This document shows, piece by piece, positions 45,630-55,945 of a stretch of DNA of 64,000 nucleotides; the first letter of the stretch is position 1, and each line of letters starts with the position of its first letter. The stretch lies in the NCBI RefSeq assembly GCF_030867095.1, contig NC_081824.1, positions 123,450,162-123,514,161 of the forward strand, read 5' to 3'. This DNA comes from Alligator mississippiensis. Taxonomy: Eukaryota; Chordata; Crocodylia; Alligatoridae. Both the position numbers and the translations under genes were made by a program. The notes beneath the pieces are model-generated. The model saw only the letters and a program-made list of their open reading frames with translations. It was not told the DNA's origin and did not search any database.

Positions 45630-46425
45630 ATGATTCTGAATTTAAAATGACCCCAATAAATAGATTAATTCCCCTACCACTGCAGTGGCAAGCAGTGGCT
45701 ATGGGGAAGGTGGTGGTGGGACAGGGACAGAGGAGTCAAGTTATGTGACCCCTGCTCCTTGCCACCTGACCCCCTTCACCACTTGCTCCCCTGGTTGCTT
45801 GCCCTCTGCCACTGAGGCCTCCCCCTGTGGTACTTATACCCCTGCCATATGCCTCCTGCACTTGTATGGACCCCTCCCACCTGCCACCCCAGCACTGCTA
45901 TCCCAGTACCTGTCCCTCCTGCTTGGCCATCTTGCCACTTCCCTCCCTCCTGCCTCCCCCTTGCTGCCTGCTCCCTGCCCTCCACCCCTACTACTACTTA
46001 CCTTCCCCTTGCAGTTCCAGCTCCAGCAGGGGCCCCACTCTGGCCTGGGACAAAGCACAGAGCACGTGCGGCGGTCCAGCACACCAGCTGTTGCAGTGGC
46101 AGCAGCTCTACCACTGGAGCTGGGGTCAGAGCTGCAGCTGCTGTGGGGCTGGGCTGGGGCTGGAAGCAGAACATGTTCTCTGCCCTGGCTGGAGTGAAGC
46201 CCCAGCAAGAGCTGGAGCTGTAAGAGGCAGGTAAACAGTGGTGAGGAACAAAGGTAGGGTGAGTGGAGGCTGTGGGGGTAGGTGGCAGGCAGGGGCAGTG
46301 GTTGTTGCAACTGTGACCTACAGCTGCTGCCCACACTATTGTACTCAAATCTAAGACTTGGGGCTTTTTCCCTAGTAGCGAATGGGAGGAAAACCCCTCA
46401 TCTTAAATTGGAGAGTAAATATAAT
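45630..46425. mobile_element. Non-autonomous element with hairpin-like end
   Basis: The right end (about 46347-46425) forms an inverted repeat, AAATCTAAGACTTGGGG against CCCCTCATCTTAAATT. A related end lies at 52262-52345. The left end GAATTTAAAATGACCCC (about 45638) resembles the same motif. The interior is GC-rich and produces long spurious frames on both strands. No transposase is present. Confidence 0.45.
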
Positions 46426-46574
46426 AATAGTTAGTAACTCTCTTACCTCCCTACACAAGCTTAAGGCCAAAACAAAAAGCTTAACATCCTATTCACCTTG
46501 AAACAAAAATGTTTCATATCAGCCACTTGCAAGAAAATAAAAAAAATGGAAACAGCAAGAAAGCTAAGGCATAT

Positions 46575-46657
46575 ACCAGGATGGCCGAGTGGTTAAGGCG
46601 TTGGACTTAAGATCCAATGGGTGCATACCTGCGTGGGTTCGAACCCCACTCCTGGTA
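46575..46657 (+). tRNA. tRNA-Leu (anticodon TAA)
   Basis: The 83-nt sequence folds into a complete class II tRNA. The acceptor stem is ACCAGGA/TCCTGGT, the anticodon stem TTGGA/TCCAA with loop CTTAAGA (anticodon TAA at 46608-46610), followed by a long variable arm and T arm GTGGG-TTCGAAC-CCCAC, with discriminator A. The A box TGGCCGAGTGG (46582-46592) and B box GGTTCGAACCC (46636-46646) are intact. It matches vertebrate tRNA-Leu(TAA) closely except in the variable arm. There is no intron. A Pol III terminator follows. It is likely functional, though the CR1 tail downstream leaves a SINE-like origin possible. Confidence 0.96.
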
Positions 46658-46664
46658 GCTACTG

Positions 46665-46668
46665 TTTT
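46665..46668 (+). terminator. Pol III terminator of the tRNA gene
   Basis: A TTTT run begins eight bases after the mature tRNA end, the normal position for Pol III termination. Confidence 0.85.
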
Positions 46669-46711
46669 CTCTTCCAGAGAAAACAAGACAGGTACTTTGC
46701 TGAGGTCACCT

Positions 46712-46797
46712 GACCCCCAGTTGTCTTTCCTGCTTGGTGCAGGGGGCTAGACCCAATGATCTTCCAAGGTCCCTCTGGCCTCACAATCTATGAATTT
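46712..46797 (+). mobile_element. CR1 LINE 3' tail
   Basis: TTTCCTGCTTGGTGCAGGGG, then GATGATC-like and AATCTATGAATTTATGA wording, match the last 85 or so bases of CR1. It lies 55 bases downstream of the tRNA gene in the same orientation. Confidence 0.75.
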
Positions 46798-46961
46798 ATG
46801 ATTCACAAAACTGATAGAGAAGGAGCTCCCCTTTTAATATATATATTTATGCAGTGTAGTACAAAGCTTTCTATGGCATCCTTAGCTTACCCACAGACTT
46901 ATAAACACACACACAGGGTATGTGACTGAAGACTTCAATTACTAAGAAAAAAGATCAGATA

Positions 46962-47110
46962 ATCATAAAAAATTAGGGTTGGGAGGGACCTCAGGAGGTC
47001 ATCTACTCCAACCCTCTGCTCAAAACAGGACCATCCCCAACTAGATCATCCCAGCCAAGGCTTTGTCTAGCTGGGTCTTAGAAACCTCCAAGGATAGAGA
47101 TTCCACAATA
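46962..47110 (-). mobile_element. CR1 LINE 3'-end fragment
   Basis: AATCATAAAAAATTAGGGTT followed by GGGACCTCAGGAGGTCATCT is the inverse of a CR1 3' end. It is a short, old copy. Confidence 0.8.
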
Positions 47111-47461
47111 AAAAATCTAATTTATTATAATTTTCCATGCCCAGAATCTAATTATTGAAGGGTCACCTGAAATTTGTCTCCCCTGCCACTGCTGCAATGG
47201 GGAAAAGCCATGGCAGGAGGACAGGCAGTGGGGGAGGTAGCAGTGAGGGAGACACTAGGGGGATAGGTGGCAGGTGGCAGATGGTAGGGGAAGCAGTGTG
47301 GGGGCAGTGGGGGAGCAGGAAGTGGGGGTAAAGCAGCTTGAATCCTGCCTCTTGCCAGAGTGCTGCAAAGGTAAGTGGCCGGGGCAGGGGAGGGATGCCA
47401 GGGGACAGGCTGCAGAGAAGGGAAATGGGGTCACCATCACAAATCCCTAAACTCAAAGATG

Positions 47462-47777
47462 ATCAGTGGAAAATAGGTGAGGCTCTATTCCCCCAGGCAC
47501 CACCTGGGATAACAAGGAATAACTGCCACAAATTGATTGAGAGTAGGTTCAGGCTTGATATCAGGAGGCATTACTTTATGGTTAGGGCTGCCAGGCTGTG
47601 GAATGGGCTCCCAAGGGATGTGGTGCTGTCCCCTACCTTGAGGGTCTTCAAGAGGAGGTTGGATAGATATCTGGCTGTGGTATTATGATCCCAGCACTCG
47701 TTCCTGCTCAGGGCAGGAGCTCAGACTTGATGATCTGTTCAGGTCCCTTCCGACCCTAGAAACTATGAAACTATGAC
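47462..47777 (+). mobile_element. CR1 LINE 3'-end fragment
   Basis: It begins within the last reverse-transcriptase codons (NNCHKLIESRFRLDIRRH) and continues through the 3' untranslated region to CTATGAAACTATGA at the end. It is 5'-truncated. Confidence 0.88.
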
Positions 47778-48232
47778 AGAGCCATGGTCCACTCCCAACA
47801 TGTCCCTGCGATGGGTGCAGATGCCGCAAGCAAGGGACACCCAGGGAGTAGATCGCTGCTCTACCCCAGGCCCTGGCCCTGGCCCCAGCTCTGTGCTGTC
47901 ATAGCCCAGGGATCCCGGCCCCAGCCTCATCAGCCCTAGAATGCTACTCCCTGCCCACCTGTGGTCCCATCCCATTCACCCAGCCAAGTACACCCTGCCT
48001 GTAGGAGTCCTTGGCTGGTCTCCCTGGAGACCCCACCCACCTGCCCACTCCATCCAGCACTTCTAGCAATGGTTGCATGGCAGATGGGCCAGGTCCATCA
48101 GAGGCAACACTGGCAGCAGCAGCTAAAAGAAGCCACCACCATGGGGATCCAGGTGGGGCCGAGGCACCTGCCACAGTCCCTTGGCAGGCTGGATCCAGCC
48201 TGCAGGCCATATTTTGCCCATACCTAGATTAA
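47778..48232. mobile_element. hAT-like element relic
   Basis: The right end GGCCATATTTTGCCCATACC is the complement of a GGTATGGGCAAAATATGGCC terminus, the same type as the element at 30847-31813. The left end abuts the preceding CR1. The interior is GC-rich and has no coding sequence. No target duplication could be confirmed. Confidence 0.5.
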
Positions 48233-48802
48233 AGCATTTATTTATTATATATACGGTCCCACTAGGGGGAATACCTTACTGGACTTGGCGCTGGCTATGG
48301 GGGAGGACCTGGTAGGAGAGCTGCAGATTCTTGGTCACTTTGGGGACAGTGACCACCAATCAGTCAAATTCACCATACAATGTGGGTGAGTAAGATAACT
48401 AGTAGTGCTTGACTTTAGGAAGGCTAACTTCAGTATGCTCAGAGATGGGAGTCCAGGAAGGTTGGTCGTTCCTAAAGGAAGCAATCCTTCGGGTGCAGAG
48501 AGAGACAATCCCAGTTGAGGGAAAAGTGGGAAAGGAGCCAAAAAACTTCCTTGGCTAAACAGGGAAATCCGGGGGAGCCTAAGGGCAAAAAAGAAGGCAT
48601 ACATGTGGTGGAAGCAGGGTGAAGCTACCAAGGAGGAGTATACCTACTTGGCCCACACTTACAGGGAGGCAGTTAGAAAGGCCAAAGCAACTACAGAGCT
48701 GAGGTTGGCAACACAAATCAAAGACAACAAAAAGTCTTTTTTTAGGTATGTAGGGAGTAAAAGGAAGGCGCAGGGCAGCATAGGACCCCTAGTGAACAAG
48801 AA

Positions 48803-49420
48803 GTGACAGAGAGGGGGGACAAAGCTGAGCTATTCAATGAGTTTTGTGCCTCCGTGTTCCTGAACAGGGCTCAAGATAAGTCTCCTGATGGGTTCTTAGA
48901 TGGACATCAGAGGGACACCAGCCCACTAACTGTCGACACTGACTTGGTGCAGAGTCACTTGGATGGACTGGATGTGTTCAAGTCAGCAGGCCCGGATGAG
49001 CTGCATCCAAGGGTACTGAAGGAATTGGCCAGTGTCATAGCAGAAACACTGGTACAGCTGTTTGAGTGCTCATGGCGCTTGGGTCAGGTCCGGGAGGACT
49101 GGAAAAGGGCCAATGTGGTCCCTATTTTCAAGAAGGGAAGGAAGGAGGATCTGAGTAATTATAGGCCAGTCAGTCTCACCTCCATCCTACCAAAGGTCTT
49201 TGAAAAGATTATGAAGGATCATATTTGTGGGAGTCCAGCAGGAAAAATAATGCAGCAGGGAAACCAGCACAGATTTGCAGCAGGTAGATCATGCCTGACC
49301 AGTCTGGTTTCACTTTATGACACAAAATGCTTAGATGCAGGAGTAGAGCTGGATGTCATTTTCTTGGACTTTAGCAAGGCCTTCAATGTGGTATCTCATC
49401 CTATTCTCATAAATGAATGA
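48803..49420 (+). pseudogene. CR1 reverse transcriptase, N-terminal part
   Basis: A 205-codon frame contains KRANVVPIFKKGRKEDLSNY, AAGRSCLTSLVSLYD and IFLDFSKAFNVVSHPILIN, the first catalytic block of a LINE reverse transcriptase. It ends in a stop after ILINE. The FADDT block continues in another frame at about 49620-49640. Confidence 0.88.
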
Positions 49421-49981
49421 AGAGGCTGTGACATAGTTCTTTACACGGTCTGGTGGGTGGCAAATTGGCTTAGCGGTCACACCCAGAGAGTGGTAGTAGA
49501 CGGGCTGGTATCGATCTGGAAGGATGTGGGTAGTGGGGTCCCATAGGGTTTGATCCTTGGACCTGTACTCTTCAATATCTTCATCAGTGACTTGGATGTG
49601 GGTGTGAAGTGTACTCTGTCCAAGTTTGCGGATGATACTAAATTGTGGGGTGAAGCGCACACTCCGGAGGGTAGGGAATGATTGTAGGCAGACCAACAGG
49701 TTGGAAAAGTGGGCAGTTCACAATAGGATGCAGCACAACAAGGACAAGTGCAGAGTGCTGCACCTATGGCTCAAAACAGCACATCTACTGGCTGGGAAGT
49801 GACCCTCTCAGCAGCACAGAAGTGGAAAGGGATTTCAGAGTCATAGTGGACTCCAAGATGAACATGAGTTGTCAGTGTGACAAAATCATCAGCAAAGCTA
49901 ACTGTGCTTTATCATGCATCAGTAGCATCATGGATGCAAGAAAAATAGATCCAAGGAGGTGATATTCCCCTCTATGCAGCA

Positions 49982-50392
49982 TTGGTCAGACCGCAGTTGG
50001 AGTACTGCATGCAGTTTTGGGCACCGTACTTCAAGAATGATGTGGATAGACTTGAGAGGGTCCAGAGGAGGGCCACTCATGTGGTTAGGGGCTTACAGGA
50101 CAAGCCCTATGAGGAGAGACTGAGGGACCTGGACCTCTTCAGCCTCCGCAAGAGAAGGCTGAGAGGTGATCTTGTAGCCACCTACAAATTCATTTGGGGG
50201 ACGCAGCAAGGGATCAGAGATGCTCTGTTCACCAGGGCACCTCTTGGGGTAACAAGGAACAATGGTCACAAATGGACAGAGAGCAGATTTAGGCTAGATA
50301 TCAGGAAAAAACTTCTTCACGGTAAGGGTGGCCAAAATTTGGAATGGGCTTCCAAGGTAGGTGGTGCTCTCCTCTACCTTGGGGATCTTTAA
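49982..50392 (+). pseudogene. CR1 reverse transcriptase, C-terminal part
   Basis: The frame contains VRPQLEYCMQFWAPYFK, LERVQRRATHVVRG and FSLRKRRLRGDLVATYKF, typical of the CR1 C-terminus. It belongs to the element starting near 48245 and is separated by frameshifts from the catalytic block. Confidence 0.88.
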
Positions 50393-50515
50393 GAGAAGGC
50401 TGGATAGGCATCTGGCTGGGGTCATCTGATCCCAGCAGTCTTTCCTGCCTAGGCAGGGGGTCGGACTTGATGATCTGTTGAGGTCCCTTCCAACCCTAGC
50501 ATCTATGAATCTAAC

Positions 50516-52261
50516 CATTCCTTAACCCAGCCATGTGGCTTTCTCCATACCCTCTCAGAATGGGCCAGTCACTTCTGAGGCATTGTCTTACCTGAACCAA
50601 GTACAGTAGTCCCCATGAGAATGGGCCCAGGTAGGAATGGGAGAGATACACAAAAGATAAAGACTCCATTGAAGTTCCTTCTACTAAGGGAGTGGTAGAT
50701 AGGGAGGACATAGGGCTGAGATGCATGGAGTTGGGGGATAAGAAAGAAGGAGGAGGTCATGAAGGAATGTGGTGGCAGAGGGTCCCCACATGGACAACCC
50801 AGTGACATTGGTAGGTCCCCAGAAATATACTCTCTCTGGCAGCTGACCCTCTAACTTTGCCTGAAGAAGGGGAGTTCAAAGAGGTTTCCTTTTTCCTAAT
50901 CTCATCATGATTTTTTATGGGAAGTTTGATCCGGCCCCTGGAAAGTTTGAAGCTATGAAGCGAGGTAGGATTCATCAGACCTTTCATCAGACACAGCAGG
51001 ATGAGGGGGGATTATTATTAGTAACCCTCAGCACAACTTTTGACCTCCTACCTTAACACCCCAGCCTCACCCAGCCCCACAATCCAGACAGAAAAATCCT
51101 CACTCTTCCTCCAAAAAACAAAAAACAACACATTCTTTGTGTTGCTGAAAACTGCAAAATAAAATGGAAAACACAGAAACCAGAGGATGAGATTTCCCTG
51201 GCAAATAAACTAGCAAAACAGGAGAAATAACTAATAATAAACCCAACTGATGAGGAAGCTACAAAACCTGCCAACACACCTGCTAATCACAGGGCTAGAT
51301 GATTTACCAGCCAAATGCATGAAGGGCTTTTGTGCAGCTTGTCTGGAAGACCCTAGGATATTCTTTCTTCCATAGAAATCTGCTGAAATAGAAATTTGAT
51401 TTTCTGGGTTCTTCTTTGAGCTTCAGATTTGAGGAGCTGCTATGTCTCCTCCTTCTGCTGAGATGAAGCTTTTCCGGCAGGTTTTACTCCTGCGTTGTGC
51501 TTTCCCAAAGAAGCCTTTTCCTGTCATTTTTTGTGTCTTCTTTACCATTCTACCTGGAACCCTGAGTCCTACTCAAGCAGAGTAAGACCTTCTCTTCCAG
51601 CTGAGGAGGGCTTGGATCTTGATGTCACTCTCATGTAACCAGTCTGTTTTGATGGGTGGTATAGCCAATGGATTCAGCACAGGACATATAGTTGAGAGCT
51701 TTAAATCCCTTCCAGAGTTCCTTAATAATGAGCTCTAGAGTTCTGCAGTTGTGGGCAGGACAGAGCACCTTTCATGAAAACACTGTTGGAGAGCCTTGCA
51801 GACTTTGGTCTTGAAGAGATTTGATGTTGAAAAATCTTCACATTGCTTTGAGCTGTTTTCAGTGTTTTTGAGCAAGCCAGGTGTTCATAATGGATCTAAC
51901 AATAAGACGATCTGTCCAGCAGTAGTTGATACCTCACATGGCTCATGATACGAATATCCATCTGATTAGAGACTTTAACAATAACATAGACAAGGAGGTG
52001 CCACTGCTTAGAGTGAAGGCATCTTCAGATAGTTTTGCATTTGTTACTCTGTAGATGGTGTTTAACTGTTTATAATGACGTTTGTGCTTGATGCATTTGC
52101 TCAGGAAAAAGATGCCGCTGGAGTTGACCAGTAAGAGGGGTTGGTAAGAGTCTACAGGGACTGACAGGAGTAAGGACAGAGGCTGCAAAGTGGATGGGGA
52201 GAGGCAAAAGATCAGAGGTGGTGGGGGAGCAGGTAGCAGCTGCTTGCCCTGGCACCATTGC
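50516..52261. other. Unassigned sequence, no gene seen
   Basis: No exon, RNA gene or clear repeat was recognised. Confidence 0.35.
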
Positions 52262-52345
52262 ATACACAAATCCAAGGTGAGGGGCTTTTTTCCCCATGTT
52301 AAATGGAGGAAAAAACCTCATCTTGGATTCAAGTAAATACAGTAG
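52262..52345. repeat. Hairpin-ended repeat relic
   Basis: AAATCCAAGGTGAGGGGC and the inverted CCTCATCTTGGATT form a hairpin. The sequence matches 46347-46425, so both are ends of the same element family. Confidence 0.55.
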
Positions 52346-52379
52346 TTTTTACCCAGCTTAATGTAAGTATTGTTGAGGT

Positions 52380-52890
52380 CATTTTTCCCAGATGCATTAC
52401 TTTGCACTTGTCATCACTGAAGTAAATCTGCCATGTTTTGGTCACTCACTTGGTGAAATCCTCTCCATCAATTAGGCATTTGATCACTGGGAATAATTTG
52501 GTGTCATCTGCAAACTTTGAGATTTCACTGCGCACCTCCATTTCTAGGTCATTGATGAAAATGTTGAACAAATTAGGGACCAGCACAGATCCCTGCAGGA
52601 CTCCAACTTTTACCCTCTCTCTGTCCTGAAAAGAGACCATTTAGCCCCAGCCTTTGCTTCCTATCTTTTAACCAGCCCTAAGTCCACAAAGAACCTTCCC
52701 TCCAGTCATATGGAAACAGTTTTTCTAAAAGCCTTTGCTGAGGAGTCTTGTCAAAAAAAATTTCAATGTCTAATCATATTATGTCAACTGGATCCCCCCT
52801 GTCCACATGCTTGTTTACATCCTCATGCCAGCAGATTTGTTAGGTAGGATTTCCCTTTACAAAAACCACGTTGACTTCTCCAGAGACTCA
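52380..52890 (-). mobile_element. Old CR1 LINE internal fragment
   Basis: The minus strand encodes [20 protein letters not shown] and [11 protein letters not shown], the catalytic part of the reverse transcriptase, flanked by broken sequence of the preceding codons. The 3' end is missing, so this is an internal remnant of an old subfamily. Confidence 0.85.
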
Positions 52891-53108
52891 GTGGTCTTCC
52901 AGGAAGAGGTGCATGGAGTAGGTGGAACTGTCCTGCATTCCTCTGTTTCTGGAAATAGTTAGTGGGTGGAGGGGAAAGACTAGAAAGGGCTGCAGCAAGA
53001 AATAGTACTCCTGGATGCTTAGGCTTATCAGACAACCCTAATGCAGGCACAAGAAGGTGGTGGCAACAGCATCCCAGTTTACCACTGAAGTACACTGAGG
53101 CAGCACAA

Positions 53109-53189
53109 CAGTGGTTCTTAACTAGGGTGCCACCAAATTTTAAAAAGTTATAAAGTGGTGCTCTGAATCTAAAAAGGTTGGGAACACTG
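53109..53189. mobile_element. Short hAT-like MITE
   Basis: CAGTGGTTCTTAACTAGGGT is matched by the inverted CAGTGTTCCCAACCTTTTTA at the other end, 81 bp in all. Flanking sequence (about 53020-53080) resembles, in inverted orientation, the interior of the element at 728-1101, so this may be the end of a longer copy. No clear target duplication was found. Confidence 0.55.
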
Positions 53190-53197
53190 ACATCAAC

Positions 53198-54559
53198 TGT
53201 TTTGAGGCTGGGATTAAGTTACCAGAAGCCACGAATCCAACTTTCATCAGAGTTCCATGGGTGTCTGGGCCTGGATAAATGGACCTGACACTAGTCATTT
53301 TTACTCCTTCTTCCGTCTACCCTTGCAGATTTCTGCTTTTGTGAGACAGAAAGTGGGATATAGATGTTACCCCTGCAAGGAGTGGAAAAACCTGTTTCCA
53401 TTGATTTTCCTTTGGTCCATTCACTGGGACAGACTTTGGTGGTGACTCCCAACCAATTTTGTTTAAATAGAAAGGAAAAAAAAAAATAGGTTATGTCTGC
53501 TTGGTCTGTCTTGTTAGTAATAAATAATCTATACATGTTATGATGCCTAGACTATATTTCAGTATAACAGTAATGATAGTAGTAGCACACTGTTTGATTT
53601 GTACTTCTTTCTGTGTTACCATAGAAAGATGAGTTTATTTTCTGACAGCATATTTATGAGGTGATAAAAATGAGCTAAATTAAGAATGATCAGGGAACCC
53701 CATTCACTCTTATTGAAGCATCAGACAGTAAGTGCAAGAGACAGGTGGCATAAGTGTTAAAACAAGGGTGGAGAGTATGTGCTGCAGGGAATCAATCCAC
53801 TACATTAACAGCTAATGGCACACTTAGTATTTATCCATTATTTATCACATAAATAAGTATTACTGTTTAGACTGCAGAGGTGCTTTCATAGAGCAGTGAC
53901 ACTGATTACTGAAAATTAAGGAATGAAAGCTGATCTTAAATTAATTGAAAATTAGTGAATTGCAACTGACTCCAAATGGTGCATACATTCAACCTAAAAA
54001 TACTAGATTTCCTCTGAAAATTAAGTTATTGTCTTTTATTACTTGCTGGACAAATGTTATCATTTTAGTGTTAATATAATAACAATAACAATATCCATAT
54101 TTCTGGAAAAAAGATGAAGGGTTTATGATATAGCCACCACTGATTTTGAAAATAGAAGACCTTTTTTATACATGCTATTTCATTTGAACTTTGTTATGAT
54201 TTTGTTTTAAAATTCAGGTTATTCTTTCCTTTTTGGCTTATTGCCACAATCCAGTGAAAGCAACTGAGAACATTACTAATGATTCTGGAAAGAGTAGTGC
54301 AATCGAGCAATATTAGTCAAGATTTATTCTTTACTAGATATATCCTATCTTATGTACTGATTTTAAATTTCATTTTCCCCTACGTAGATAATCCATTACA
54401 GTATGATTAAAGAGGTCTTTATTCAGGTCTGTTAGACCTTGAAGGGAACAAGGTAGTGCACTTGCTCCCTTGTAATCAGCTACTTAATGTTCAATTCTGC
54501 CTTATGCAACATATAGCCACACAGACTTAACCCTTACTAGTATAGATAGTTAGTGGGGC
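53198..54559. other. AT-rich sequence, no gene seen
   Basis: No exon or element was recognised. Confidence 0.4.
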
Positions 54560-55090
54560 TGTGTGAAGCTTCAGTCACCAATTCAATTTCAGTGAGATTC
54601 GACCTGATTTGGTGGCCGGATCTCCAAATCCATATCAAATCGGGAGACCTATTAAAAGGTCTGAATCGAACCCAAATCCTCTGAACTGATTCAGAAAAGA
54701 TTCAGAGAGATTCAGAGATTTGGATTGGCCAGGGAGAGGCAGGCACAGCCAGGTGGCTGCAGGTTCCCCTGCAGCTTCTCCGGCTGTGCCTGCCTCTCCC
54801 CAGGTGGGGGCAGATGCAGGAGAAGCCCCCATGGCTGCCCAGCCCAGCCCAGCCCAGCCCAGCCCTATCTCCACCCACCCCCAGTCTCCTGGCGTCTAAA
54901 AAAAAAAAAAAAATTCCTGCACTCACCGGGTGCAACAGCAGAGATCAGGGCCTCTGAGGGCTCATGGCAGAGCCCCCCTGCCATGCAGTACAGGACAGTG
55001 GGGGCAGTTGGGGATCACCCCCACTCCTGGCACCTGTGCATCAGCTGCCCCATGGCACAGGTGCAGCACAGCTTGGCACCTGCGCCATGG
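54560..55090. repeat. Probable interspersed repeat with GATTCAGA motifs
   Basis: Repeated GATTCAGA/GATTCGA/AATCGG words at 54595-54720 lead into GC-rich sequence with CTGCCCCATGGC-type words that recur in inverted orientation (CTGCCCCATGGCACAGG near 55042 and CCTGCGCCATGGGGCAG near 55079). The end structure suggests a non-autonomous element, but its borders are uncertain. Confidence 0.35.
54837..54865. repeat. (CCCAG)n microsatellite
   Basis: About six GCCCA units in tandem. A short A-run follows at about 54898-54913. Confidence 0.9.
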
Positions 55091-55142
55091 GGCAGCTGTC
55101 TAATAAAAAAATCCTTTGATATTTTTGTTGCTATTTTGTGAG

Positions 55143-55915
55143 TTTCATAGTCTCATAGTTGGTAGGGTTGGAAGGGACCGGAGCAGATCATCAAGTCCAA
55201 CCCCCTGCCATGGCAGGAAAGAGTACTGGGGTCCAACTACCCCTGCAAGGTGTTTATCCAGCCTCCTCTTAAAGACCCCCAAGGTAGAAGCCAGCACCAC
55301 TTCTCTTGGAACTTGGTTCCAGATCCTAGCTGCCCTGACAGTGAAGTAGCGCCTCCTGATATCTAGTCTCAATCTACCCTCTGCCAGCTTGTGACTGTTA
55401 TTTCTTGTCACTCTTGGGAGTGCTTGGGGGAACAGGGACTCCCCCAATGCCTGCTGGTCCCCCCTGACTAGTTTGTAAATGACCACTAGATCCCTCCTCA
55501 GCCTTCTCTTGTGGAGGCTTAACAGGTTCAGGTCCCTTAGCCTCTCCTCGTAGGGCCTGCCCTGCTGCCCCCTGATCATGCAGGTGGCCCTCCTCTGGAC
55601 CCTCTCCATATTGTCCACATCCCTCCTGAAGTGCGGTGCCCAGAACTGGATGCAGTACTCCAACTGCAGCCTGACCAGTGTCGCATAGAGAGGGAGGATC
55701 ACCTCCTTGGACCTGCTCGTGATGCATCTGTGGATGCATGACAAGGTACGGTTGGCCTTCCTGACCGTGTCCCCACACTGTCGGCCCATTCTCATTTTGG
55801 CATCAATAATGACTCCAAGATCCTTTTCTGCCTCTGCACTGATGAGAAGGGAGTTCCCCAGCCTGTAGGTATGCTGCTGGTTCTTCCCCCTCAGGTGCAG
55901 TACCTTGCAGATCCA
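55143..55915 (-). mobile_element. CR1 LINE, 5'-truncated
   Basis: The 3' end TTTCATAGTCTCATAG is at 55143-55158. The minus strand then carries an almost uninterrupted C-terminal reverse-transcriptase frame (to about 55910) with GVIIDAKMRMG, LVRLQLEYCIQFWAP, MERVQRRATCMIRG and RVTRNNSHKLAEGRLRLDIR. Truncation at about 55915 removed the catalytic region. A young CR1 by its open frame. Confidence 0.92.
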
Positions 55916-55945
55916 GAGTCCAATGAAATTAAATGGTGTTCTTTC

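Larger units (their letters stand above)
48245..50515 (+). mobile_element. CR1 LINE, degraded, endonuclease end to 3' tail
   Basis: It starts in the endonuclease C-terminus (GDSDHQ-type codons near 48348) and runs through the reverse transcriptase to a 3' end with CTAGCATCTATGAATCTA at 50497-50514. Frames are broken several times. It is 5'-truncated. Confidence 0.9.

Noticed and set aside
45685..46348. Overlapping frames of 116-170 codons on both strands
   Set aside because: They are in the GC-rich interior of a non-autonomous element, with low-complexity Pro/Leu/Ser/Cys residues and no domain.
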